Numbered from the stretch's first letter, positions 19,079-26,769 are shown. The stretch: 32,687 nt of DNA from Gammaproteobacteria bacterium (GCA_022014175.1 JAKLLR010000012.1:1-32687); one strand, 5' to 3'. Numbers and translations: made by a program. The notes: generated by a model from the sequence alone, not told the origin.

Positions 19079-19095
19079 AATGAGCCACACTCATT
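19079..19095. promoter_or_regulatory. Candidate operator in the pyc/marR divergent intergenic region
   Basis: AATGAG-CCACA-CTCATT perfect 6-bp inverted repeat with 5-nt spacer. Confidence 0.4.
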
Positions 19096-19167
19096 GAAAA
19101 CGGGGTTGCAGCGACCTGAAAATTTATGTAAATAGTCTTGCTATTAATCCCTTCTAGCACCGCTCTC

Positions 19168-19638
19168 ATGGACAAATATATTAGAACGCCCGCCGGTGTC
19201 ATGGTCGAAAATCTGCTGCGGGAAGCCGAACTGCTCAGCCGCGAGCTGCAGACCGCCTGCCCAATAGATGCACCGGGACTCGGCCCCGCCCATAGTCGTT
19301 GCCTGGAGAGCCTGAGCATCCGGGGTCCAGGCCGACTACCCGAGATCGCTGAACGTCTCGACTGCAGCCGTCAACGTGCCCAGCAGCTGGTTGAAACGTT
19401 GATTGCACAGAAAGCCGTCCGCCGTGTAACCAACCCCAACCATCGCCGCTCTGCCCATATTGAAATTACTGATCGGGGCCGCAAACTCCTTCACCGCCTG
19501 ATTGCCCAGCAAACCCAACTGAGTGAAGAGCTTGCGGTTCCGCTCTCCCCCCAGGAAATCAAAACAACGCTGCAAACCTTGCGCCAGTTGCATCGGTTGA
19601 TGGCGGACAGGCGACCGGGGCAGGGCACCCCAACCTGA
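19168..19638 (+). CDS. MarR-family transcriptional regulator
   Basis: Winged-helix pattern: HSRCLESLSIRGPGRLPEIAERLDCSRQRAQQLVETLIAQKAVRRVTNPNHRRSAHIEITDRGRKLLHRL. ATG at 19168; the track start 19138 is TTG. Confidence 0.85.
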   Translation: MDKYIRTPAGVMVENLLREAELLSRELQTACPIDAPGLGPAHSRCLESLSIRGPGRLPEIAERLDCSRQRAQQLVETLIAQKAVRRVTNPNHRRSAHIEITDRGRKLLHRLIAQQTQLSEELAVPLSPQEIKTTLQTLRQLHRLMADRRPGQGTPT

Positions 19639-19690
19639 GGATCCGCAATTAGCGGCTGGCCGGATCATCGCGGCTCTGTTCCCGTTATAC

Positions 19691-19744
19691 TTGCCGACCC
19701 GATGCGAACCCGAAAGACAGGCCTGAAGAGCCTGGGGTCGGCAA
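19691..19744 (+). other. Inverted-repeat / structured leader element upstream of the HMGCS-like operon
   Basis: TTGCCGACCC (19691-19700) is the perfect reverse complement of GGGTCGGCAA (19735-19744). CAGGC (19718-19722) pairs with GCCTG (19730-19734). A TATACT -10-like box is at 19686-19691. Confidence 0.55.
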
Positions 19745-19806
19745 CTTAACGCCAGACCCGCCGCGCATCACTAAAACCCACATCATTCGGATAGGAGTTA
19801 TTTAAG

Positions 19807-21279
19807 ATGGCTGGGATCACTGCCTTTGGCGGCTATGTGCCGCGGCTTCGACTGGAGCACAAAGCAATCGCCGACGCGCACAGCTGGTACGACCCCTCGG
19901 TGGCCAAACGGGCCAAAGCCGAGCGCAGCATGTGCAACTGGGACGAAGACTCAATCACCATGGCCGTCGAAGCGGCACGAGACTGTCTGCAGGGTATTAA
20001 TTCAGCCCCGACCAGCCTCTACCTGGCTTCAACCAGCCTGCCATTTTCAGATCGCCAGAACGCCGGCATCGTCGTCGAAGCGCTGCATCTGGGCGAAGCG
20101 ACAGCGGTGATGGATGTCACGGCATCCCAGCGGGCAGGCACCTCCGCCCTGATGCAGGCGCTGGACGCGGCCACTGGCACCCCCGGCAGCCAGCGACTGG
20201 TGATTGGCTCAGAGCATCGTAAAAGTCGTGCGGGTTCACCCCAGGAACTCAATTTCGGCGACGGCGCCTGCGCGCTGCTGGTGGCTGACCAGAACCCCTT
20301 GCTGGAGTATATCGGTGGACACGCGATCACCGTCGATTTCGTCGACCACTTCCGGGCCGAACACGAAGATTACGACTACCCCTGGGAGGATCGCTGGATC
20401 CGGGACGAAGGTTACGCCGGGATCGCACCCCGAGCGGTCCAGGGGGCCCTCGAAAAACATGGTCTCAGGGCAGACCAGATCGACCACCTGATCATGCCTG
20501 GACTGGCTGGCAAGGCCGCCGGCCTGGTGGCAAAGAAGAGTGGCATTGCTGCCGAAGCCGCCTACACCGGCCTGCACACAGAGTGCGGCGATACCGGCAG
20601 CGCCCACGCTCTGGTGATGCTGGCCCACGCCCTCGAAGGTGCCGTTAAACCCGGAGAGCGGGTGATGGTGGTCGGGTTCGGGCAGGGCTGTGATGTGCTG
20701 TTGTTCAAAGCCACTCCAGCGCTGGCCAGCTACCGGCCCGGCACCGGTATTCGCGGCGCACTGGCCAATCGCCAGGCGGAGACAAGCTACCAGAAATTCC
20801 TCACCTTCAACGACACAGTGGAGTGGGAAAAAGGCATGCGGGGCGAGCGGGACAACCGCACCGCGCTCACCGTGCTCTATCGCAAACGGGGGATGCTGCT
20901 GGGGCTGGTCGGCGGCCGCTGTACGGCCTGCGGCACCCCCCAGATTCCCCAGGGTGACATCTGCGTTAATCCGGAGTGTCACGCCGACAGCCAGCTGGAG
21001 CCCTACAACTTCCGCGAAGAGCGGGCCAAGATCCTCAGCTGGTCGGCAGATTACCTCACCTTTACCAAGAGCCCGCCCTCCCATTACGGCATGATCACTT
21101 TCGATAACGGCGGTCGTTTCATGACTGACTTTACCGATGTAGAGCCGGGGGAAATTGAGGTCGGCGACCCGGTTAGAATGGTGTTTCGCATCAAGGCTTT
21201 CGATACTCAGCGCGGTTTTGTCCGCTATTTCTGGAAAGCCGTCCCGGTTCGGGATACACAAGATTCAGGAGAGCGTTAA
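19807..21279 (+). CDS. HMG-CoA-synthase-like (thiolase-fold) protein fused to a DUF35 zinc-ribbon/OB-fold domain
   Basis: N-terminus MAGITAFGGYVPRLRLEHKAIADAHSW...DEDSITMAVEAARDCL resembles archaeal-type HMGCS. C-terminus RCTACGTPQIPQGDICVNPEC plus OB-like WSADYLTFTKSPPSHYGMITFDNGGRFMTDFTDV is DUF35. Confidence 0.9.
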   Translation: MAGITAFGGYVPRLRLEHKAIADAHSWYDPSVAKRAKAERSMCNWDEDSITMAVEAARDCLQGINSAPTSLYLASTSLPFSDRQNAGIVVEALHLGEATAVMDVTASQRAGTSALMQALDAATGTPGSQRLVIGSEHRKSRAGSPQELNFGDGACALLVADQNPLLEYIGGHAITVDFVDHFRAEHEDYDYPWEDRWIRDEGYAGIAPRAVQGALEKHGLRADQIDHLIMPGLAGKAAGLVAKKSGIAAEAAYTGLHTECGDTGSAHALVMLAHALEGAVKPGERVMVVGFGQGCDVLLFKATPALASYRPGTGIRGALANRQAETSYQKFLTFNDTVEWEKGMRGERDNRTALTVLYRKRGMLLGLVGGRCTACGTPQIPQGDICVNPECHADSQLEPYNFREERAKILSWSADYLTFTKSPPSHYGMITFDNGGRFMTDFTDVEPGEIEVGDPVRMVFRIKAFDTQRGFVRYFWKAVPVRDTQDSGER

Positions 21280-22478
21280 TGGCTAGTGGAATCAAAGACA
21301 AAGTTGCCATCCTTGGGATGGGTTGCTGCAAATTCGGCGAGCGCTGGGAGTCTGGCCCCGAAGAGTTGATGGTTGAGGCGTACCGTGAAGCGATGACCGA
21401 CGCCGGAATTGAGCCGGAGCAGATCGACGCGGCCTGGTTCTCAACCCATCTCGATACCATCGGCTCCGGCAAGGGCGGTCTACCCCTCTCCATCGCCCTG
21501 CGGCTGCCCAATATCGGCGTCACCCGGGTGGAGAATTTCTGCGCCAGCGGCACCGAAGCTTTTCGTGGCGCGGTCTACGCCGTTGCATCGGGGGCCTGTG
21601 ACATCGCTCTGGCCGTCGGAGTTGAGAAGTTGAAAGATACCGGCTTCGGCGGGCTGCCCCCAACCGATACCGGTCTCTTCACGTCACAATGGGTGGCCAC
21701 CGGCTCCGCCCCCGGGAACTTTGCCCAGCTTGCCGCCGCCTACCGGACCAAACACGGCGTCGACAAAGACGACCTGAAACGGGCCATGGCCCATATTTCG
21801 GTCAAGAGCCACACCAACGGGGCGAAGAATCCAAAAGCCCACCTGCGCAAAGTGATCACCGAGGAGCAGGCGATCAACGCCCCGATGATCGCCGAGCCAC
21901 TGGGCCTGTTCGACTGCTGTGGTGTCAGCGATGGTGCCGCCGCAGCGATTGTCTGTAGCCCTGAATTGGCTCGCAAACTGGGCAAGCGCGATCTGGTCAT
22001 GGTCAAAGCACTGCAGTTGGCCCTCTCTAACGGCTCCGAAGCATCCTATAACGACTGGGACAGCACCCATTTCCATACCACCCGCATTGCCGCAACCAGG
22101 GCCTACAATGAAGCGGGCATCAAAAGCCCGCGAGAAGAAGTCAGCATGTTTGAAGTGCATGACTGCTTCTCCATCACCGAACTGGTGACCATGGAGGACC
22201 TCTTCATCTCCGAGGAGGGCAGGGCGGTGCATGATGTGCTTGACGGGGTTTACGACGCCGATGGGGCCGTACCCTGCCAGATCGACGGCGGCCTGAAGTG
22301 CTTCGGCCATCCGATAGGCGCCTCTGGCATCCGCATGCTCTACGAGATGTATCTGCAACTGCAGGGCAGGGCGGGGGAACGGCAGCTGCCCGACCCGAAG
22401 CTCGGCATGACCCACAATCTTGGCGGCCAACCGCAACAGAATGTGGCCGCCATTTGCATCGTTGGCGCCGAGGGCTAG
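21279..22478 (+). CDS. SCP2-type thiolase / acetyl-CoA acetyltransferase family protein
   Basis: VAILGMGCCKFGERW...TRVENFCASGTEAFRGAVYAVASG (nucleophilic Cys)...GGLKCFGHPIGASGIRMLYEMYLQLQGRAG...MTHNLGG. Overlaps or abuts the upstream stop. Confidence 0.92.
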   Translation: MASGIKDKVAILGMGCCKFGERWESGPEELMVEAYREAMTDAGIEPEQIDAAWFSTHLDTIGSGKGGLPLSIALRLPNIGVTRVENFCASGTEAFRGAVYAVASGACDIALAVGVEKLKDTGFGGLPPTDTGLFTSQWVATGSAPGNFAQLAAAYRTKHGVDKDDLKRAMAHISVKSHTNGAKNPKAHLRKVITEEQAINAPMIAEPLGLFDCCGVSDGAAAAIVCSPELARKLGKRDLVMVKALQLALSNGSEASYNDWDSTHFHTTRIAATRAYNEAGIKSPREEVSMFEVHDCFSITELVTMEDLFISEEGRAVHDVLDGVYDADGAVPCQIDGGLKCFGHPIGASGIRMLYEMYLQLQGRAGERQLPDPKLGMTHNLGGQPQQNVAAICIVGAEG

Positions 22479-22657
22479 CTCCGGCCTGAGCGGCAAACGA
22501 GCCGGGACTAGCCCCGGACGGGGTAGAGCCTTACCGGTGTTTCTGCCCCCGCCCGCAGCGCCTCTGTCGGGCCCACCCCTCGGGCAGGCCGTCCCGAGGC
22601 CCCTGATATCCGGGAACTAAACTAGGCTCTTGCCAACTCAAATCAGACCCCCTTACC

Positions 22658-23071
22658 ATGGCGCCAATGAACAAACAGATTCAACTGCTGACGTCAGTTA
22701 CCCTGATCCTGCTGCTCACGGCCTGTAGCCACTACGGGATCGAGAAAAAGGCCCTGGCCCTCGACACAGCCATGAACCGCTACGCCACTGCGGTCCGCTG
22801 GGGTGAATGGAACACGGTGTACCGCATGCACCTGCCCCTGAACGAAGCAAAGATCCCCCCGGAAGCGATCAAGACCATTCGCGTGACCGCCTATCAGGAG
22901 CTCGGGGCGGCCCAGATGGATACCCCGGAAACGGCCACCCGAGTTGCCATAATTCGCTACATCAACGAAGAGACCCAGGCAGAAGCTTCGCTGCGGCAGG
23001 AGCAGCGGTGGCGCTACGATAGCGAGAACCTGTTCTGGGGGCTGGACAGTCCGCCCCCGTTCTTCGACTAG
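22658..23071 (+). CDS. Putative lipoprotein
   Basis: MNKQIQLLTSVTLILLLTACSHYG: signal sequence with lipobox LTAC. Confidence 0.7.
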   Translation: MAPMNKQIQLLTSVTLILLLTACSHYGIEKKALALDTAMNRYATAVRWGEWNTVYRMHLPLNEAKIPPEAIKTIRVTAYQELGAAQMDTPETATRVAIIRYINEETQAEASLRQEQRWRYDSENLFWGLDSPPPFFD

Positions 23072-23117
23072 GCCCGCCTGGACCCAGCGCCGCATCCAGC
23101 CAGCCTGAAACGACCCC

Positions 23118-23753
23118 GTGTTCAAAAACAGACAGGCCGCCGCTGAACAGCTCGCCGAGGCACTGTCTGATCTGAAGGGCCAAAACCCACTGATACTGGC
23201 CATCCCCCGGGGTGCAGTCCCCATGGGCGCGCTGCTGGCAGAGCGACTGGAGGGCGAGTTGGATGTCGTACTGGTCCGCAAATTCGCCGCTCCCGGTCAA
23301 CCTGAATTTGCCATCGGCGCCATCGACGAGCAGGGCCGCGTCTATCTGGCCCCCCACGCAGCCAGACTGGGGATCTCGGACAGCCACCTGCAGGAACAGC
23401 AGCGACAACAGTTGGCCCTGATCCGGAGTCGCCGCCTGCGCTACACCCCGAACCGGCCACCGATATCTGTGACCGGCCGCACCGTTGTGGTGCTGGACGA
23501 TGGCATCGCCACCGGTTCAACCATGCTGGCCGCCCTTCAAACCCTGCGGGCGCAGCACCCCAGAGCGCTGATCGCCGCCACCCCGGTGGCGGCCCCCGAC
23601 TCAGTCGAGCGGATCAAACTGGCGACGGACCGGTTCTGCTGCCTGCTCACACCACCGGAGTTCCAGGCTGTCGGCCAGTTCTACCGGGACTTCCCCCAGA
23701 TCGGCGACTATGAAGTCATTGCGCTGCTAAACCCGGCAGCCGCCAACGCCTGA
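23118..23753 (+). CDS. Phosphoribosyltransferase family protein
   Basis: PRPP-binding motif VVVLDDGIATGSTM; N-terminal FKNRQAAAEQLAEAL...ILAIPRGAVPMGALLAERL...VVLVRKFAAPGQPEFAIGAI. GTG start. Confidence 0.9.
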   Translation: MFKNRQAAAEQLAEALSDLKGQNPLILAIPRGAVPMGALLAERLEGELDVVLVRKFAAPGQPEFAIGAIDEQGRVYLAPHAARLGISDSHLQEQQRQQLALIRSRRLRYTPNRPPISVTGRTVVVLDDGIATGSTMLAALQTLRAQHPRALIAATPVAAPDSVERIKLATDRFCCLLTPPEFQAVGQFYRDFPQIGDYEVIALLNPAAANA

Positions 23754-23779
23754 CCTCCACCCCAAGAAGGAGACTCTTC

Positions 23780-24217
23780 ATGCAACATCTGATATCCATC
23801 ACTCTCATACTGTTATCTGCTCTTGCCACTACCGCCGTCAACGCCGACCCGGCGGAAGAAGTCAAAGCCACGGACCAGCGCCGGGTTACCGCCCTGCTCA
23901 CTGCGGACTCTGAGACCCTGGATCAGCTCCTCGCCCCCGAGCTGCGCTACACCCACGCCAACGGCATGGTCGATAGCAAAGCCAGCTACATGGCCAGTTT
24001 CATCGGTCGTAAGGTGATCCATAAACAGGTCACCACCGACGATGTTGAAGTGATTGCCTATGGTCCCGTTGCCGTAGCCACCGGCAGCAGCCATGTGGTG
24101 GTGGAGTACAAAGGGCGAGACCTGGACCTGAACATCCGCTTCACCTCGGTCTACCGCAAACAAGGCAACCGCTGGCAACTGGTGGCCTGGCAGTCCACCC
24201 CCGTTAAAGAGCTCTAA
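23780..24217 (+). CDS. Secreted NTF2-like (DUF4440-type) protein
   Basis: Signal peptide plus AEEVKATDQRRVTALLTADSETLDQLLAPELRYTHANGMVDSKASYMASF...VYRKQGNRWQLVAWQSTPV. Confidence 0.85.
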   Translation: MQHLISITLILLSALATTAVNADPAEEVKATDQRRVTALLTADSETLDQLLAPELRYTHANGMVDSKASYMASFIGRKVIHKQVTTDDVEVIAYGPVAVATGSSHVVVEYKGRDLDLNIRFTSVYRKQGNRWQLVAWQSTPVKEL

Positions 24218-24858
24218 CCAGCGGAAGTGTCTGTTTCGGCTGGCATTGGCTGATCGGTTGGCACGCTCTGGCAATAGCGCTTCAGGTGCGCTTTTAGTCG
24301 GCTCACATCTGCGGCGATTTCCGGCGCCTTCACCACGTTATAGCAGGAGAACGACGGCAGGATCTGCACACCGCAAAACCGATAGTTGGCGGTGTTACCG
24401 ACGAAAATATCATCCACCGTTTTGCCCTCAAACAGAAACTGCCCGGGGTCACCGAACGCCTCCGCCGGGGCGTTCCAGGTGAGCGACAGCATGTAGCGTT
24501 TATCGGTCATCTTGCCCCCGGTGCCGTACTGCATGCCCCGGTCCTTGCGGGTTCTGCCGTCATCCTCCACAAAGCGTTTATCCAGCAACCCGGCGGTGAG
24601 CACCTCATCGGTGTACTTCTTGTGAATCCACGGCAGACTGAACCAGTAGACCGGCCCCTGCACAATAATCAGGTCAGCCCAGAGGTGTTTAGCCACCTCC
24701 TCCTCAATCTCATAACCCGCCTCAATAGTGGTGTGCTTCACCACAGACCCGATTGACTCCAGCTCCGATGCCACCACCTCTACCAGGTAGCGGTTCAACT
24801 CGCCCCCGGACATGCCTTCATAAATCTGGTGCGCGTTGATTAGCAATACATTATTCAT
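24214..24858 (-). CDS. NAD(P)H-dependent oxidoreductase, flavodoxin-like fold (MdaB-like)
   Basis: NNVLLINAHQIYEGMSGGELNRYLVE...ADLIIVQGPVYWFSLPWIHKKYTDEVLTAGL...GKMTDKRYMLSLTWNAP. Confidence 0.88.
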   Translation of the reverse strand: MNNVLLINAHQIYEGMSGGELNRYLVEVVASELESIGSVVKHTTIEAGYEIEEEVAKHLWADLIIVQGPVYWFSLPWIHKKYTDEVLTAGLLDKRFVEDDGRTRKDRGMQYGTGGKMTDKRYMLSLTWNAPAEAFGDPGQFLFEGKTVDDIFVGNTANYRFCGVQILPSFSCYNVVKAPEIAADVSRLKAHLKRYCQSVPTDQPMPAETDTSAG

Positions 24859-24938
24859 ACCTTGCCATATCCTGTGCCGGGCGATTCAACCACCGCCAGG
24901 GTTCCCATTAACCGGCCGACAGTGTCTTATTATGAATT

Positions 24939-25247
24939 TTATTTGTGAGCAATCGATTTGTCTGTAAACAGATAGTCTTTAAGCTCCTTATCGAAGTCAG
25001 AATCTTGTCGTCTGATCCATTCAAGCACCATCGCTGCATGCTCTTTTTCCTCATCTCGATTGTGAGCAAGAATTGCCTTCAAATCCCCATTCCTGCACGC
25101 GTCTACCCTCTGGTTATACCAGTCTACCGCTTCAAGCTCTTCCATAAGAGAGGTGATCGCTCTGTGCATATCTCTTGTCTCGTCAGAGAGTTCAGAAATT
25201 GGTTCATGATAACCTTCATTTGACATAATATTTCCTCTATTAATCAC
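24939..25247 (-). CDS. Encapsulin-associated-ferritin-like (EncFtn) protein
   Basis: The track start 25247 gives MINRGNIMSNEGYHEPISELSDETRDMHRAITSLMEELEAVDWYNQRVDACRNGDLKAILAHNRDEEKEHAAMVLEWIRRQDSDFDKELKDYLFTDKSIAHK; MSNEG (ATG at 25226) is a likely start. MEELEAVDWY and NRDEEKEHA match the EncFtn family signature. Confidence 0.88.
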   Translation of the reverse strand: MINRGNIMSNEGYHEPISELSDETRDMHRAITSLMEELEAVDWYNQRVDACRNGDLKAILAHNRDEEKEHAAMVLEWIRRQDSDFDKELKDYLFTDKSIAHK

Positions 25248-25265
25248 TGATTGTGGTGGCGTCCC

Positions 25266-25359
25266 GCATAACGCCTTGCTCAGAATCGTTTGCAGACCAG
25301 GAGGCTTGCGGCAGCAATATCGGGAGTGCGTAAGCGCCCACTGCAGCCAATTGCTATGC
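25266..25359 (-). other. attC-like imperfect inverted repeat between the PAS and EncFtn-like ORFs
   Basis: Minus strand: GCATAGC ... GTTATGC ends (plus gctatgc 25353-25359, gcataac 25266-25272) with inner GCTGCAG / CTGAGC (25341-25347, 25278-25283) that pair with one extrahelical G. Confidence 0.3.
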
Positions 25360-25392
25360 GTCTATTTAAATTTCGCGCTTGATCTACCAGAA

Positions 25393-25830
25393 CTACTTTG
25401 CGTTTTCCTCAAGCTCTTTCAAGCGTCTTCGGTCTCGGCGGTCTCGTTCGAAACGAACTGTTATGTCCCTGGCCGTAGAAAGCGCTCCGAGAACACCACC
25501 AGAAGCGTCGAGTACTATAGAAAAACTGAGTTCAACGTATATCGTTGATCCATCCGCCCGAACGGCCTTCGTCGGTAAAGACTGCCCGACGTACTTTGTC
25601 ACTCGATCAGTGATTGCACGGTCGAACCCCTGCCAATGGGCCTTACGAAATGACTCCGGAATAATGATGTCTAGGCTTGAACCGATGGCATCCTTTTTTG
25701 AGAATCCAAATACGCGCTCAGCTGAGGTATTCCATATACGAATTATCCCCTTCTGATCAGTAAAAATAATGGCATCCGGGGATTGCTCGACGATCATTTC
25801 GTTTATTTCAGAGATGGTGCCCTTATTCAT
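25393..25830 (-). CDS. Single PAS-domain protein
   Basis: IVEQSPDAIIFTDQKGIIRIWNTSAERVFGFSKKDAIGSSLDIIIPESFRKAHWQGFDRAI...RADGSTIYVELSFSIVLDASGGVLGALSTARDIT: PAS core with no output domain. Confidence 0.9.
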   Translation of the reverse strand: MNKGTISEINEMIVEQSPDAIIFTDQKGIIRIWNTSAERVFGFSKKDAIGSSLDIIIPESFRKAHWQGFDRAITDRVTKYVGQSLPTKAVRADGSTIYVELSFSIVLDASGGVLGALSTARDITVRFERDRRDRRRLKELEENAK

Positions 25831-25962
25831 ATTATGGATTCCTCAGGGCCTCAGTATAGACTGACATAGGTGACACATAACAATTAACCAGGCGGGATGA
25901 CAGAGCGGATGACCGATTCGACCACGCCTGACGGGCCATTTGCCGCCACAGCCAACGCATCC

Positions 25963-26769
25963 TCAAACCTCTTTGATCAGATCACTCTCCGGCAGACGCA
26001 GACGCGGCCCGTAGAGGCCTTCCGGGGTGCCGCGACCGGCGGCGATGACCATGGAGACTTCCGCTTGTTTAGGTAGCGCCAGAATGGCGCTGATGCGGTC
26101 GGCATCCATGCCGCCGATAGGGCAGGACTCGTAGCCGTGGGCGGCGAGGGAGAGCATCAGGGTCTGGGCGGCGAGGGCGGCCTGGGTGTGAGCATAAACC
26201 TGATGATCGCCTTTTGTAACCGGCGTGCGGACAAATGCATTGTTGCGGCCTTTGCGCCAGAAGATGAACCGGCGCACCAGATTGTTAAATCCGAGGGCAT
26301 CGCTCTTCAGGGTCATGGGTACGATCTTCTGATAGTACTCCGCCAGGGGGTCAGGCAACGGTGTAGTCCCACCCTGGGTCATGAGATCGACCAGTTTGTC
26401 CCGATTAACCTGCCAGAGATCACCCCGGGCGACAACTACGATCAGATCCCCGGCGGTGGTGGCTGCTGGCTGGCCCATGCAGGCGGCGGTGACGGCGGAT
26501 TTATTGGCGGGGTCGCGGACCCAGTAAAGCTCGTAGGTTTGCAGATTTGAGGAGCTGGGGGCAAGGGTGGCGTCTCGCAGGCAGTCTCGCATGGTCTGCT
26601 CGGGCAGTGGCTGGCCGTCAAACCCGCGGATTGAGCGCCGCCCAAGCAGGGCCTTTTTAAAGCCGGGCAGGGCGCTCTGCTCAAACGATGGGTTGGGCCG
26701 ATCTGGCTGCTTACCCACCGTAGCTGCACCATCTGTCATCTCGGCCAGCGGGTTGGGGGTGTTCGACAT
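25963..26769 (-). CDS. Nitroreductase family protein
   Basis: FKKALLGRRSIRGFDGQPLPEQTMRDCLRDATLAPSSSNLQTYELYWV...AALAAQTLMLSLAAHGYESCPIGGMDADRISAILALP. Start at 26769 (MSNTPNPLAEM). Confidence 0.92.
   Translation of the reverse strand: MSNTPNPLAEMTDGAATVGKQPDRPNPSFEQSALPGFKKALLGRRSIRGFDGQPLPEQTMRDCLRDATLAPSSSNLQTYELYWVRDPANKSAVTAACMGQPAATTAGDLIVVVARGDLWQVNRDKLVDLMTQGGTTPLPDPLAEYYQKIVPMTLKSDALGFNNLVRRFIFWRKGRNNAFVRTPVTKGDHQVYAHTQAALAAQTLMLSLAAHGYESCPIGGMDADRISAILALPKQAEVSMVIAAGRGTPEGLYGPRLRLPESDLIKEV

Noticed and set aside
18062-19135. 357-aa plus-strand ORF opposite pyc
   Set aside because: Antisense shadow of the unambiguous pyruvate carboxylase frame; no family resemblance; composition typical of antisense in GC-rich DNA.
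20236-21261. 341-aa minus-strand ORF opposite the HMGCS-like gene (and 270-aa ORF 21684-22496)
   Set aside because: Fully antisense to well-supported thiolase-fold genes; His/Gly-rich shadow translation with no recognisable domain.
22578-22599. CCTCGGG-N8-CCCGAGG hairpin after the thiolase gene
   Set aside because: Could be a factor-assisted terminator, but there is no T-tract and the surrounding GC-rich sequence makes such stems common.
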